A stretch of 64,000 bases of DNA from a virus: the IMG/VR virus record IMGVR_UViG_3300021185_001461, positions 1-64,000 of that record. One strand, written 5' to 3'. This document shows, piece after piece, positions 48,654-58,600 of the stretch. The position numbers and the translations under genes are program-made. Below the pieces are notes generated by a model. That model did not search any database. It had not been told where the DNA came from and saw only the letters and a list, made by a program, of their open reading frames with translations. Position 1 is the stretch's first letter. Each line of letters opens with the position of its first letter.

Positions 48654-48661
48654 GTATTTAT
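48654..48661 (-). promoter_or_regulatory. Late promoter-like box (ATAAATAC)
   Basis: Minus-strand ATAAATAC overlapping the stop of the 466-aa fibre gene, 24 bases before the ATG at 48629. Confidence 0.65.
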
Positions 48662-50058
48662 GACTTATTAGCTTTTATAAGTTCATCAATTTGTTTCTGT
48701 TGTTCTTTAATTGCTTCAATTAATAAGCCAACAACATTACCATATGCAACAGAGTGTACTCCTTGTTCATCTGTGTGTACTGCTTCCGGAAGTACTTCTT
48801 TGAGTTCTTGTGCAATAACACCAGTAGACGTAGATCCATCTTCTATACGATCAAATGTTACTCCTCGTAGTTGTTCTACTTTACCTACTGCATTGTCAAT
48901 TACTTGTACATTTGTTTTTAAACTATCATCTGAGTAAGCAGTAATATCAGCAGTTGCTAATATACTTCCTACAACATGTAGCACTTCTGTTGGACTACTT
49001 GTACCTAATCCAAGTTTACCATCATTTGCCATGTGCATTTTTGTAGTACCATTTTTCAATACTTGAATTAATTCACCAACATGTCCACTTGTACTGTTTA
49101 CATACAATGCTGCTGAGCCTGTACTACCTCCGCCTAAATTAGCTAATGCAGCCAGTCCATTTACTGACAATTTTGCTCCTGGACTAGTTGTTCCAATACC
49201 AGTGTTGCCACCTGTTGCAATGTACATGCGTGTATCAGCATTCTCTTTTAAACTAATACTACCGTTGCCTGCTGCACCCAAAATTAAGTGATCATCATTG
49301 CCGCGAACATATACACTATTATCACTGTCACTATTTGCACCCGATCCACTAGTGCCTAACTGTATTCTTGCATCAACTCCTGCTGTTAAATAAACATTGG
49401 CTGATACTGACAAATCACCTGTAAGTGTACCACCAGCTAGTGGTAGTTTTGCGGCAATACTGTTTGTAACAGTTGTACTAAAGTTAGCGTCATCTCCAAG
49501 TGCTGCAGCCAACTCATCTAGTGTGTTTAATGCCGAAGGAGCAGCACCTACTAGTTCATCAAATTTTAATTGTGCTCTTGCATCTGCTCTAGCATTTGTG
49601 TAATATAGATTAGTTGAACCTTCGCTTAAATTGTCTGTATTTTTAGTTGCAATCCTAGTATCAAAATCTGCATCTGCTCGTGTTGTTGTGTAGTAAAGGT
49701 TACTTGAACCTTCCGTTAAACTGTTTGTGTTGAAATTACTAATATCACTTACTTGTCCTGTTACATCACCTATTAGATCACCTGTGACTGTGTCTACTAT
49801 AAGATCACCTTTTACTAAACTTAAATCTGTAGCATCAATACTGTTAACTGAGCTTGAAGCTAAATTAATTGATTTTATTAAAAGAAAATCTTCTGTAGTA
49901 CTATCTTTAACAAGTCCTGTATATGATGTAGATCCTATTTTACCTAAAAATCCAACATCAACTGCTGTTGACCCATCTTTATTCAATATGAGAAGTGGGT
50001 CTGTTATTCCAACTTCTGTGCTGATTATATTAGTTGATTGTATTCCTCTAAATGCCAT
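48658..50058 (-). CDS. Tail fibre protein with S74 intramolecular chaperone (466 aa)
   Basis: Starts MAFRGIQSTNIISTEVGITD. It contains NLSEGSTNLYYTNARADARA and LNTLDELAAALGDDANF modules, a knob-like region with GANSDSDNSVYVRGNDDHLI, and the C-terminal S74 domain (AYSDDSLKTNVQVI, TGVIAQELKEVLPEAV). The S74 domain is close to that of the 349-aa fibre and more distant from the 447-aa one. Own late-type box. Probable adhesin or fibre subunit. Confidence 0.85.
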   Translation of the reverse strand: MAFRGIQSTNIISTEVGITDPLLILNKDGSTAVDVGFLGKIGSTSYTGLVKDSTTEDFLLIKSINLASSSVNSIDATDLSLVKGDLIVDTVTGDLIGDVTGQVSDISNFNTNSLTEGSSNLYYTTTRADADFDTRIATKNTDNLSEGSTNLYYTNARADARAQLKFDELVGAAPSALNTLDELAAALGDDANFSTTVTNSIAAKLPLAGGTLTGDLSVSANVYLTAGVDARIQLGTSGSGANSDSDNSVYVRGNDDHLILGAAGNGSISLKENADTRMYIATGGNTGIGTTSPGAKLSVNGLAALANLGGGSTGSAALYVNSTSGHVGELIQVLKNGTTKMHMANDGKLGLGTSSPTEVLHVVGSILATADITAYSDDSLKTNVQVIDNAVGKVEQLRGVTFDRIEDGSTSTGVIAQELKEVLPEAVHTDEQGVHSVAYGNVVGLLIEAIKEQQKQIDELIKANKS

Positions 50059-50084
50059 AATAGTAAATTCCTTTAATTATAGTA

Positions 50085-50092
50085 GTATTTAT
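50085..50092 (-). promoter_or_regulatory. Late promoter-like box (GATAAATAC)
   Basis: Minus-strand GATAAATAC 26 bases before the ATG at 50058. Confidence 0.7.
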
Positions 50093-50130
50093 CAAATAAG
50101 AAGTTTTAACAGAAGTTTTAATCAGCCATA

Positions 50131-50158
50131 AAAAAAGCAGGGCTTTCACCCTGCTTTT
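50131..50158 (-). terminator. Intrinsic terminator after the 349-aa fibre gene
   Basis: Stem AAAAGCAGGG/CCCTGCTTTT with TGAAAG loop and T-tract on the minus strand, right after the stop at 50176. Confidence 0.85.
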
Positions 50159-50175
50159 AATGTTAGTAAAACTAA

Positions 50176-51192
50176 TTACTTTTTAAGTTCTGCTACTTGA
50201 GCCGATAATTCCTTAACCGCTTCAATTAATAGACCTGTAATGTTTCCGTATGCTACTGAATGTAGACCTTCTGCATCTGTATGTACTGCTTCAGGAAGTA
50301 CTTCTTTAAGTTCCTGGGCAATAACACCTGTTGATACTGAACCGTCTGCAATTCTTTCAAATGTAACACCGCGAATTGCTTCAACTTTACCTAATGCACC
50401 GTCGATAACTTGAACGTTAGTTTTTAAGCTATCATCTGAATAAGCAATAATATCACCAGTTGCTGTAAAGCTACCAGTATATGAACCACTCATTGTAAAT
50501 TCAGTGCCACTTAACGTCAAGCCGTTACCAGCTGAGTAAGTTGTGTTGGCATCGTTTGCATCTGCATAGTTTTGAGCTGCTGTTTGAGCTGCCGCAATTG
50601 CTGATGTAACTGATGCTGCATAGTTGGCATCGTCACCTAGTGCCGCCGCAAGTTCATTTAGTGTATCAAGTGAACCTGGAGCTGAATCAACTAAGTTAGC
50701 TACCGCAGTATCAGTATAACCATTTGCTGCTGTCTCTGCCGCATCTGCTTTAGAACTTGCGTCTGCTGATGCAGTTGCTATTGCGTCTGCTTCGGCTGTA
50801 TCTGCATATGATTCCATAGCAGTTTGTAGGGCTGTGTTTGCACCTGCCGCCGTTGCTTCTGCTGCCGCCTGGGCTGCGTTTGCTTTAGATGTTGCATCTG
50901 TAGCCGCAGTTGCTATTGCATCTGCTTCGGCTGTATCTGCATAAGTTTGCAATGATGTTTGCAATGCAGTATCGGCGTTTGTTGCAGCCGTTCCTGCATC
51001 TGTTACGGCTTGTGCTGCCACTGTGTCTGCATAAGTCTTATTAGCTGCATCTGTACCAACAGTTGGTGTCGCGACTTGAATAACCTTGTTATCATCCATG
51101 TCAATTGTACCACCCATAGTCAAGTTAGCTAATAGCTCAGAAGCATCATCAGTTTTAAATCCACCGTCAATTATAAATTTTCTTTGTGCCAT
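50176..51192 (-). CDS. Short tail fibre protein with S74 chaperone (338 aa)
   Basis: The start is the ATG at 51192 (MAQRKFIIDGGFKTDDASEL) with GGAG upstream. The N-terminus recalls a virion-attachment segment. The middle is a long Ala-rich coiled-coil (SYADTAEADAIATASADASS type repeats) with LDTLNELAAALGDDANY, then the S74 chaperone (AYSDDSLKTNVQVI). It is nearly identical at its C-terminus to the 466-aa fibre, indicating duplication or exchange. Confidence 0.85.
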   Translation of the reverse strand: MAQRKFIIDGGFKTDDASELLANLTMGGTIDMDDNKVIQVATPTVGTDAANKTYADTVAAQAVTDAGTAATNADTALQTSLQTYADTAEADAIATAATDATSKANAAQAAAEATAAGANTALQTAMESYADTAEADAIATASADASSKADAAETAANGYTDTAVANLVDSAPGSLDTLNELAAALGDDANYAASVTSAIAAAQTAAQNYADANDANTTYSAGNGLTLSGTEFTMSGSYTGSFTATGDIIAYSDDSLKTNVQVIDGALGKVEAIRGVTFERIADGSVSTGVIAQELKEVLPEAVHTDAEGLHSVAYGNITGLLIEAVKELSAQVAELKK

Positions 51193-51239
51193 TTTATGAC
51201 TCCTTTTTTGCAAAAAAGTTATCAATACATAGAGTATCG

Positions 51240-51247
51240 ATATTTAT
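51240..51247 (-). promoter_or_regulatory. Late promoter-like box (ATAAATAT)
   Basis: Minus-strand AATAAATATC 47 bases before the ATG at 51192. Confidence 0.55.
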
Positions 51248-51264
51248 TTCTTTTCTTTAACTGT

Positions 51265-51330
51265 AAACTGCTAATATTTGCAGTTTCCAATTAATGGGAC
51301 GTTGCTTTCACAACGCCCCGAGTTTTTTTA
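51265..51330. other. Two hairpins between fibre genes, one with a plus-strand T-tract
   Basis: The stem GGGACGTTG/CAACGCCCC (51296-51319) is followed by CGAGTTTTTTT on the plus strand, a good plus-oriented terminator shape although no plus gene is nearby. A second stem AAACTGC/GCAGTTT lies at 51265-51286. Together they may end the minus-strand 881-aa-type gene, or block antisense transcripts. Confidence 0.45.
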
Positions 51331-51334
51331 GGTC

Positions 51335-53962
51335 TTAGACATCAATGTAAGTTGCAATAACTTTCACTGTGACTGAACCCGAAGTTGGTGTGTACTGAAG
51401 TAAAACATCGCTGCCCGACATAGTAACACTTGCATCACCCAATAAATCTGATCCGGTATAAACCATCGCATATTCAGTGATGTATGCATTTGTACCGTCG
51501 TGTACAACCAATGCTTCTCTTGTTTCGTAGTCGCCTGATCCATTATCTACTTGAATGATGTACTTAGCTGAACGGTATGTACCGCCTGCAAAAGTATCAA
51601 TAGTAGTTGAACCTGTTACAGATACATCTGAACCTTGTACATACGCTTTAACGCTTGCACCTAGTTTATCAGCTGTTACTGAAGCCGGTTGTAAGTATGG
51701 AACTGAAGCTACTGCTGGGTTAATTACAACTGCCTGTGTTCCTGATGGAATGTTTGACGTAAATGTAATTGATGAACCAGTAATAGTGTAGTGAGTTGTT
51801 GGATCCTGGATAACACCACCTACAAACACCATAGCATGACTCTGTGAGCCAGTAAAGCCTAGTGAGTAAGTTGCCGTACCCGCACCGTTTAATATTACAC
51901 GTTCTTGTGAACCCCATACAACTGTTGCTGGATCTTTAAGTTCCATAGCAGTTGAGCCAGTGTTAACTTGTAAAACATAACCTGCTTTACTTGTGTAATC
52001 GTTGTCTGTAACATCAGTTAATGTTAAGACTGTTGCTGCTGCATCACCAACGATCCATTTGCTGTTTACGGCATCATATTTCAGAACCTTATCAGCTGCT
52101 GCACCTGTTGTATCAACGTCTGAAAGATCGTCAATTGAAGCTGCTGCAATCTTTGTATCAAACATTGCTTCACCACGTGTTGATGTATAATATAAGTTAC
52201 TTGAACCTTCAGCAATATCATCAGTGTCTAACGCTGAGATTGTGCTGTTGATTGATGTAACTTCACCATCAACATAAGTTTTGTTAGTTGCATCGCCACC
52301 TGCTGCCGGAGCTGCAAGACCTGTAATTGAGTTTGAACCCATTGCGATGTCGCCAGTCATTGTTCCACCAGCTAGTGCTAACTTGCCTGCTAAAGATGTT
52401 GTCATTGTACCTGCGAAGTTGGCGTCATCACCTAGTGCTGCCGCTAATTCGTTCAATGTATCTAAAGCTGCTGGAGCTGAGTCAATAACTGCCTGTACTG
52501 CTGTATCAACATATGTTTCTGTTGCATATGAGTTACTAGAAAGGTAAGAGGCTACACGAGCATCTGTGAAGTATAAGTTACTTGAACCTTCAGATAGGTC
52601 GTCTGTATCAGCCGCCGCCATCTTAGTATCCCAATCTGCATCTTTATATGTTGTTACTGAGAATGCACCCGTAGTTGAGTTATATGATAAATCGCCAGAT
52701 GCACTTAAGGCACCTTTTGCTAAAGCTTCAACTTGTGAGTTAGTTCTTTGTGTGAATGACATAACACCAGTAGATGAGTTATATGATAAATCACCACCTG
52801 CACTTATGGCACCACGTGCTCTTGCATTCGTAAAGTACAGATTTCCTGCACCTTCTGAAATGTCATCTGAGTCAATTGCCGCAATCGCTGCCGCAAAGTC
52901 TGCCGAATCAAAGTGATCTGCAGTTGTAAATGTGTTGTTTGCACCATCCCAAACGATAGTATTACCGCCTGCGATTGATGAGATATCAACGTCTGCTAAG
53001 TCACCAACTGAAGCTGCTGCTATTCTGGCATCTGCTCTTGCGTTAGTGTAGTAAAGGTTACTTGAACCTTCTGACAGACCGTCTGTATCTGCTGCCGCGA
53101 ACTTAGTATCCCAAGCCGAGTTAGCTCTTGCGTCTGTGTAGTAAAGGTTAGTTGAACCTTCAGCTAAATCATCTGAATCAGATGCTGCCAACTGTGCGTC
53201 GAAACGTGCAGTTGTAAAGAAAAGGTTAGTTGAACCTTCAGCTAAGTCATCAGTGTCATGGTTAGCAATTGATGAAACTGTACCAGTTACATTACCAACT
53301 ACGTTACCAATTAATGAAGCTGCCGCAATATTTTCGCCGTCTGTTGACCAACGATCGTTTGTTTCGTCCCAGATAAACGACTTGTCGCCATCTGATCCAC
53401 GTACAACTTTAAGTCCAGCATCTACTGTACCTGATGTTGCGTCTTTGTTTAGTTCTAGAATGTTATCACCAATCTGAACTGTTGTTGAGTCAACTGATGT
53501 AGTTGTACCCTGAACTGTTAAGTTACCACCAACAATCATGTTGCCTGAAGCCGTTACTGTTGCTGCTGTAATGTCGTCTGTTGATAAAGTACCATCAACA
53601 GAAACGTTATTGAACGTTACGTTTGCTGTTGTGGCAACGTCCTGTCCAATAGAAATAGCACCAGATGATACTGTAACACCTGTTCCACCAGTAATATAAC
53701 CGTCTACTGCTGACTCAACACGTGCGTCAGTGTAGTATAAGTTACTTGAACCTTCTGAAATATCGTCAGTATCAAAGTTACCAATAAAGTTAGCAGAAGT
53801 GATCTTTTTCAAGGCACTGTTTGCTGAATCGTGAACTAGTAATTCGTCTGCACCGATAAGCGATGTAACCGCAGAGTGGCCTGAAACTGCTGTAACGTCT
53901 AGCTTGGCTGTGATAACTGCCTGATCTGCTAGAGCAGGAGTTTTAATTTGTCTAAAAGCCAT
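51335..53962 (-). CDS. Large tail fibre protein without S74 domain (875 aa)
   Basis: The start is the ATG at 53962 (MAFRQIKTPALADQAVIT), close to the usual MAF[KR]xI fibre start; an upstream in-frame ATG is less likely. The protein is built from many near-repeats of the type D(T/S)DDL(A/S)EGS(S/T)NLYYT(D/N)AR, with LDTLNELAAALGDDANF once. The C-terminal part (residues about 680-870) is a non-repeated beta domain and probably the receptor-binding tip. No chaperone domain is present, in contrast to the three neighbouring fibres. Confidence 0.8.
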   Translation of the reverse strand: MAFRQIKTPALADQAVITAKLDVTAVSGHSAVTSLIGADELLVHDSANSALKKITSANFIGNFDTDDISEGSSNLYYTDARVESAVDGYITGGTGVTVSSGAISIGQDVATTANVTFNNVSVDGTLSTDDITAATVTASGNMIVGGNLTVQGTTTSVDSTTVQIGDNILELNKDATSGTVDAGLKVVRGSDGDKSFIWDETNDRWSTDGENIAAASLIGNVVGNVTGTVSSIANHDTDDLAEGSTNLFFTTARFDAQLAASDSDDLAEGSTNLYYTDARANSAWDTKFAAADTDGLSEGSSNLYYTNARADARIAAASVGDLADVDISSIAGGNTIVWDGANNTFTTADHFDSADFAAAIAAIDSDDISEGAGNLYFTNARARGAISAGGDLSYNSSTGVMSFTQRTNSQVEALAKGALSASGDLSYNSTTGAFSVTTYKDADWDTKMAAADTDDLSEGSSNLYFTDARVASYLSSNSYATETYVDTAVQAVIDSAPAALDTLNELAAALGDDANFAGTMTTSLAGKLALAGGTMTGDIAMGSNSITGLAAPAAGGDATNKTYVDGEVTSINSTISALDTDDIAEGSSNLYYTSTRGEAMFDTKIAAASIDDLSDVDTTGAAADKVLKYDAVNSKWIVGDAAATVLTLTDVTDNDYTSKAGYVLQVNTGSTAMELKDPATVVWGSQERVILNGAGTATYSLGFTGSQSHAMVFVGGVIQDPTTHYTITGSSITFTSNIPSGTQAVVINPAVASVPYLQPASVTADKLGASVKAYVQGSDVSVTGSTTIDTFAGGTYRSAKYIIQVDNGSGDYETREALVVHDGTNAYITEYAMVYTGSDLLGDASVTMSGSDVLLQYTPTSGSVTVKVIATYIDV

Positions 53963-54071
53963 ATAGATTTCTCCAATCAAATATATTTGATTTCCCTATA
54001 ATCTTTATAAGGAAAGGTCAACTGCGGTATATGAACTCCGCAATTAACACACAGGTAAGTACCCGTGCAAT

Positions 54072-54079
54072 GTATTTAG
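54072..54079 (-). promoter_or_regulatory. Late promoter-like box variant (CTAAATAC)
   Basis: Minus-strand CTAAATACA about 110 bases before the ATG at 53962; the first base of the core differs from the other copies and the distance is long, so it is uncertain. Confidence 0.4.
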
Positions 54080-54135
54080 CTTTATCTGACTGGAATTAAG
54101 TTATTTGTGAACTCTGATTTTAAAAAAATATTTCC

Positions 54136-55650
54136 TTAAATTGGGAAATATCTAAAGTCAACTGTTGAACTAGTTGACGGAGCAGTTGTAAATGTTAAAG
54201 TTGTACCACTAATACTATATTCAGTTGGTTGCAAAATTAATCCATCTACTATGGCTAATACGCTATCAACTGTGTGTCCAGTTGGAATAGTATATTGCGT
54301 TGTAGTATTGTCTCCTGTATACTGGTTACTAGTATATATCAAATCTAAGTGTTGGTTTTCTACAGAGTTATTCACTAAACTTACATTTGTTGCATTTGGA
54401 TATCTATACTTAACATAAATCTCATCATTATTAGCAGGAGTCTCATTGAATGATAATGTTGTTCCACTTAACGAGTATATACTAGGACGTTGCAAAACAT
54501 CATTTACATAAACGTCTATAGATTCTTCATCTGCTGGCGAGTCTGTTAATGTGTAATCAACTGTTGATCCATCTCCTGTAAATTCTTGAGAAGCAGGAAT
54601 TGAATTAGATGTAATACTATTATCTGTAAACGAGAAATTACCATTACCATCTGTTTGTAATACTTGACCAACTGTACCATCACTTATACCAAGGTCTAAT
54701 AAATCACTAATATCACTAGCAATTGTTATTCCTTTGGAACCAGTAGTAGTAACTGGAGTAAGTGTAATATTATTACCAGCACGTATATCAATTTCGTCAA
54801 CTGCACTTGCAACAATATCAGTTGGTGTTGTATCACTAACTGTATCGTAAACATGCCACGTTTTAAACGTTGACTCAAGTGTAATTGTAACTGTACCATC
54901 ACTGTTGTCTGTTAATGCAAAACCACCATCGACATCAAATTTTAGTCCTGTTACATCTGATACACTTACGTTTGATGTTGGATCATTTATTTCTTCAACT
55001 GATAATGACGGTAGATTATTTACAATTTCTGTAAACGAGTCTAATGCTGCTGGATCTGTGTTTGATATTATATTAGCTACATCTGTTTGTAATGCAGTAA
55101 TGTCAGCGGATACACTCGATGATGCAGTACCTTTAGTTCCAGAATATGTTGCACCAGATATATAAACACTCTTACCTGAGAAGTTTACACCATCCGGTAA
55201 GTTTGTGCCAATAAAGTTTAATACACCTGACTGATAATCAAAGAACCATTCGTCATTGTTACCACTACCAGTTGTAAAAACTTTGTTAGATAATGACTCA
55301 GCACCTGCGGCATCACCGCTGGTATGAATATAAACATTTACAAGATATGTTGCACCAAATTCAGTTGGAATCCAATCTGTTACTCCTGTTTTCCAAGTTC
55401 TATTAGTACTTGCAGTAATATCAGCAGTTGCTTCAACAGCCGTTTGTATTGTTACTGGGCTTGTTGTAGTACTGGGCTTAACTGAAGGAATACTACCAGA
55501 TTCTGCCCAAATTGTATCACCACGTATTAATAACGGACTTGGTAAACTTTCGTTGGCAGCAAGTTTGTTAGAATTAGTATCAGTTTTGGTTGCACCAAAA
55601 CCAACTTTCTTAAATAGATAGTCTAACTTTTGATTATCGGAAATTGCCAT
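54136..55650 (-). CDS. Fibre/structural protein (504 aa)
   Basis: A beta-rich, Thr/Ser/Asp-rich protein. It contains two copies of a block YTLTDSPADEESIDVYVNDV / ILQPTEYSISGTTLTFT: (E/Q)FTGDGSTVDYTL followed by ...GTTLSFNETPANNDEIYVKY, and NQYTGDNTTTQYTIPTG followed by GTTLTFTTAPSTSSTVDF. The N-terminus (SDNQKLDYLFKKVGFGATKT) is helical and likely attaches to another fibre or baseplate protein. It overlaps the 1072-aa gene by one base, so the two are coupled and may form one long fibre. Confidence 0.7.
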   Translation of the reverse strand: MAISDNQKLDYLFKKVGFGATKTDTNSNKLAANESLPSPLLIRGDTIWAESGSIPSVKPSTTTSPVTIQTAVEATADITASTNRTWKTGVTDWIPTEFGATYLVNVYIHTSGDAAGAESLSNKVFTTGSGNNDEWFFDYQSGVLNFIGTNLPDGVNFSGKSVYISGATYSGTKGTASSSVSADITALQTDVANIISNTDPAALDSFTEIVNNLPSLSVEEINDPTSNVSVSDVTGLKFDVDGGFALTDNSDGTVTITLESTFKTWHVYDTVSDTTPTDIVASAVDEIDIRAGNNITLTPVTTTGSKGITIASDISDLLDLGISDGTVGQVLQTDGNGNFSFTDNSITSNSIPASQEFTGDGSTVDYTLTDSPADEESIDVYVNDVLQRPSIYSLSGTTLSFNETPANNDEIYVKYRYPNATNVSLVNNSVENQHLDLIYTSNQYTGDNTTTQYTIPTGHTVDSVLAIVDGLILQPTEYSISGTTLTFTTAPSTSSTVDFRYFPI

Positions 55651-58600
55651 TAACTAGTCTCCCCGATAGATATGCTTGTAATTTGCTTACCGCTTGCTAG
55701 TGCTACTCTAACTAACACAACATTGTTTGTTGCATTACTCATATTTTCACTACCTAGTGTCATTGTATAACTTGAATTAATACTTGAACCTGTTGGTACT
55801 GTGTCTGAACCTGTTAACGCACAACCATCACTTCCGTTACCTCCGTTTCCAGTATCACTACCTGGAACACCTGCACCAGCATATTGACTTGTACAGTCTA
55901 GCCAGCCATTTAATCCACTTGCAGTATCAACACCAGTACCTGGTGCTGCAATCCATAGTCCTGCAATACCCGTACTGTTTATACTGATATTAAAGTTAGC
56001 AACAACTTGTCTTCGGAAAGCAAAAGTAAAATACTGTGTTCCAGTATCTGAGCTTCTATCAGGACCTACTGGTAGATAGCCTGTACTATAATCAGTAGTA
56101 TCATGTTTTAGTACACCCCAACGTACAGTTGCTTCTTGTGTTCCACTTACACTAATTGCACCAGTGAATGGTGTAGAAATATAATTAGTAGAACTTGATA
56201 TTGCTGGAGTATCTGTAGTAGAAGATATAAAGTCAGCAACACGAATTCCGTCATCAGTAATTACACCGTTACCTAATCCACTTGCTACAGGTATATCGTC
56301 CTCTAAAACACCCGTAGGATTAGCAGTATGCACCTGTACAGCGGTGTTTGTTAGTTCTGCATAGTTTGAGCTACCATTTACATTATTCGCTTTAAATTTA
56401 AGCGTTTCGACTGCTTTAACACTACTTGTAGTAATGTTAATTGTTTGGTCTGCTAATGCATATGACGAACCAAATCCAGTATTAGCATTTGGTATACCTG
56501 ATGTTAAATAAGAAACTGCTTCTAGGTCTGCATATCCTTTATACTGTGTACTAATAGTAGCACCGCTTGTGCTTTCTGAATTATTACCGTTAGCAATTTC
56601 AAATACATTGTTTGTATCTCTATATGCTTGTCCAATCCAGTTAGAAAGTGATGCACCACTTAGTGTGAGTTGTGGGTTTCCTGTGTTGTAGTATGGAATT
56701 CCAGATATATATCTGTAACTACCTGCGGTGCTTTCTGTCAAAGTAGCACTTGCTAAGTCAATAGTAGGAACGCTAGTTAAGTCATCACAAATAACTGTCA
56801 CGTAGTTAGTATTGCCTGTTGCATTGTGCTCTATTCTTTGATCGTTAACACCTGTTGAATATTCAGCAAATGGTTTAGTAATTTTTGCATCGAATGTTTG
56901 ATAAAAACCTGTAGGATAAGTTGAAGAACTTATACTATCATTTGCATCTCTTTGATCACTAATTACCAAGCTGTCAAAAGTACCGTTTTCATTTAAGGAA
57001 GTAGTAAACGCTTTTGAACCATCTGCTGAACCGTTAACGATTGCAGTTGCAGTACCACTTAAACCATTATATACATTTTGTGCAATGCTGGTGTCAATAG
57101 TACCGTTAGTATATCGTCTTTCGGTATTTGTTTTTAAACTTGCTCCAGCCGAGACTGGTGATGTTGCACTATTATCAGTAAAGTTATTGGCTAGTTTAGG
57201 ATCAATACCCTGTGCGGAATCAGTAAGTGTAATTGTTTTTGTACTTAATCCGCCTGGTGCGTTTGGCACTGCATTAACTTGAAAAGTTAAGCTGGCCGAA
57301 TCTGTTTGAGCTGTTATATCTGGAGTACCTGTTGCAGTAAAATCTAATTGATAGTTACCAGGTGTTACTCCTGTAAAATCATGTTGGACACTGTTTAGTC
57401 CTGCTTCATTGTCATTAGCACTGCCATCGTTCCAATCGTATTCATGATTGTCACCATTTTCACTTGTGTTGTTTACAGTAACTAATGCTCTGTTTACGCC
57501 GTTATAATCTACGCCATCATAAACATCATATATGTTATCGCCGTTACGGTCTGAAACTGTATCAGCACTACCTGAGATGTTAGCTCTAACATCTGGTTCT
57601 ACATGAATTACAAAGTCTGTACTTTCAAAAGGACTGCTAGTGTGATTACTTACAACTTGTAAGTTACCTGTATAATCTGCTGGCGTACTATTATTTGAAA
57701 GTGTGTACTTGTGTGTTATTGTTCTTCCGGTATCACCGCTTTGATTACTTCCTGCGTTTACTGTTGTAATTGTTCCATCACCAAAATCCCATCTATAAGT
57801 TGTTCCATATGTACTGTAACTTCCTATAGTATTTTCAGTGTTGTTAGTAAATGTTACTGTTAATCCTGCATTTGATTCTTCATTAATACCTGTTGTAATA
57901 TTTGAAGTAGTATCAGGTGTATGGTCATCATATATTTTATACGAAGCATCATCATCAAGTGGGAGTATTGATGGCGTAGCTGTGCTATGACTGTCTAATG
58001 TTAGTGTAACGGTTCTTTGTACTTCTGCTTCTGTACTAAGAGCAAACGTGTGAGACAATCGTCCTCCGCCTACACCGCCTGCTACACTATCGCTATTAAT
58101 AACATCATCTGCGGAACCATCACCCCAATCCCATGTGTATTGAATTACTGCTCCTGATGTGTTAGTTGTTGTATTTTCGAAATAGACAGTATCGCCATCA
58201 TCCCAATATGTAATTGCGTTGCCACCAGTTGGTGCATCGTATACTACAAATGAAACTGCTGGATCGCCTGTAAAAATTGTTATATAATCTTCTCTTATTT
58301 TAGTAGAAGTTGAACCTGTTCCAGATCCATTATTATTAAAAGCCGTTACTGTTACATCAAACGGGCTTCCTGTGTTAGTTGAATAGGTATGAGTTGGAGT
58401 TGAATCTGTTGTTGCAGTTGTTGAGGAACCATCGCCCCAATTAATAGTATATCTGTTTGGATTTCCGTCAGCAGTAATAGTAAGAGTAGAAGTTAGACCT
58501 GCGCCGCCTGTAACAATGTTAGCAGTAAAATCAACGCCTTTAACAAATGTATTATTCTGTACGTTTAGAAGTGCTTCGTTAATATCATCAATAGCATCAC

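Noticed and set aside
51555-53477. Several plus-strand frames opposite the 875-aa fibre gene
   Set aside because: They follow the repeat structure of the fibre gene in antisense and have no ribosome-binding sites.
47286-53962. CRISPR or satellite-like repeats in the fibre genes
   Set aside because: The repeats are in-frame protein modules of varying length and sequence, with no regular spacers.
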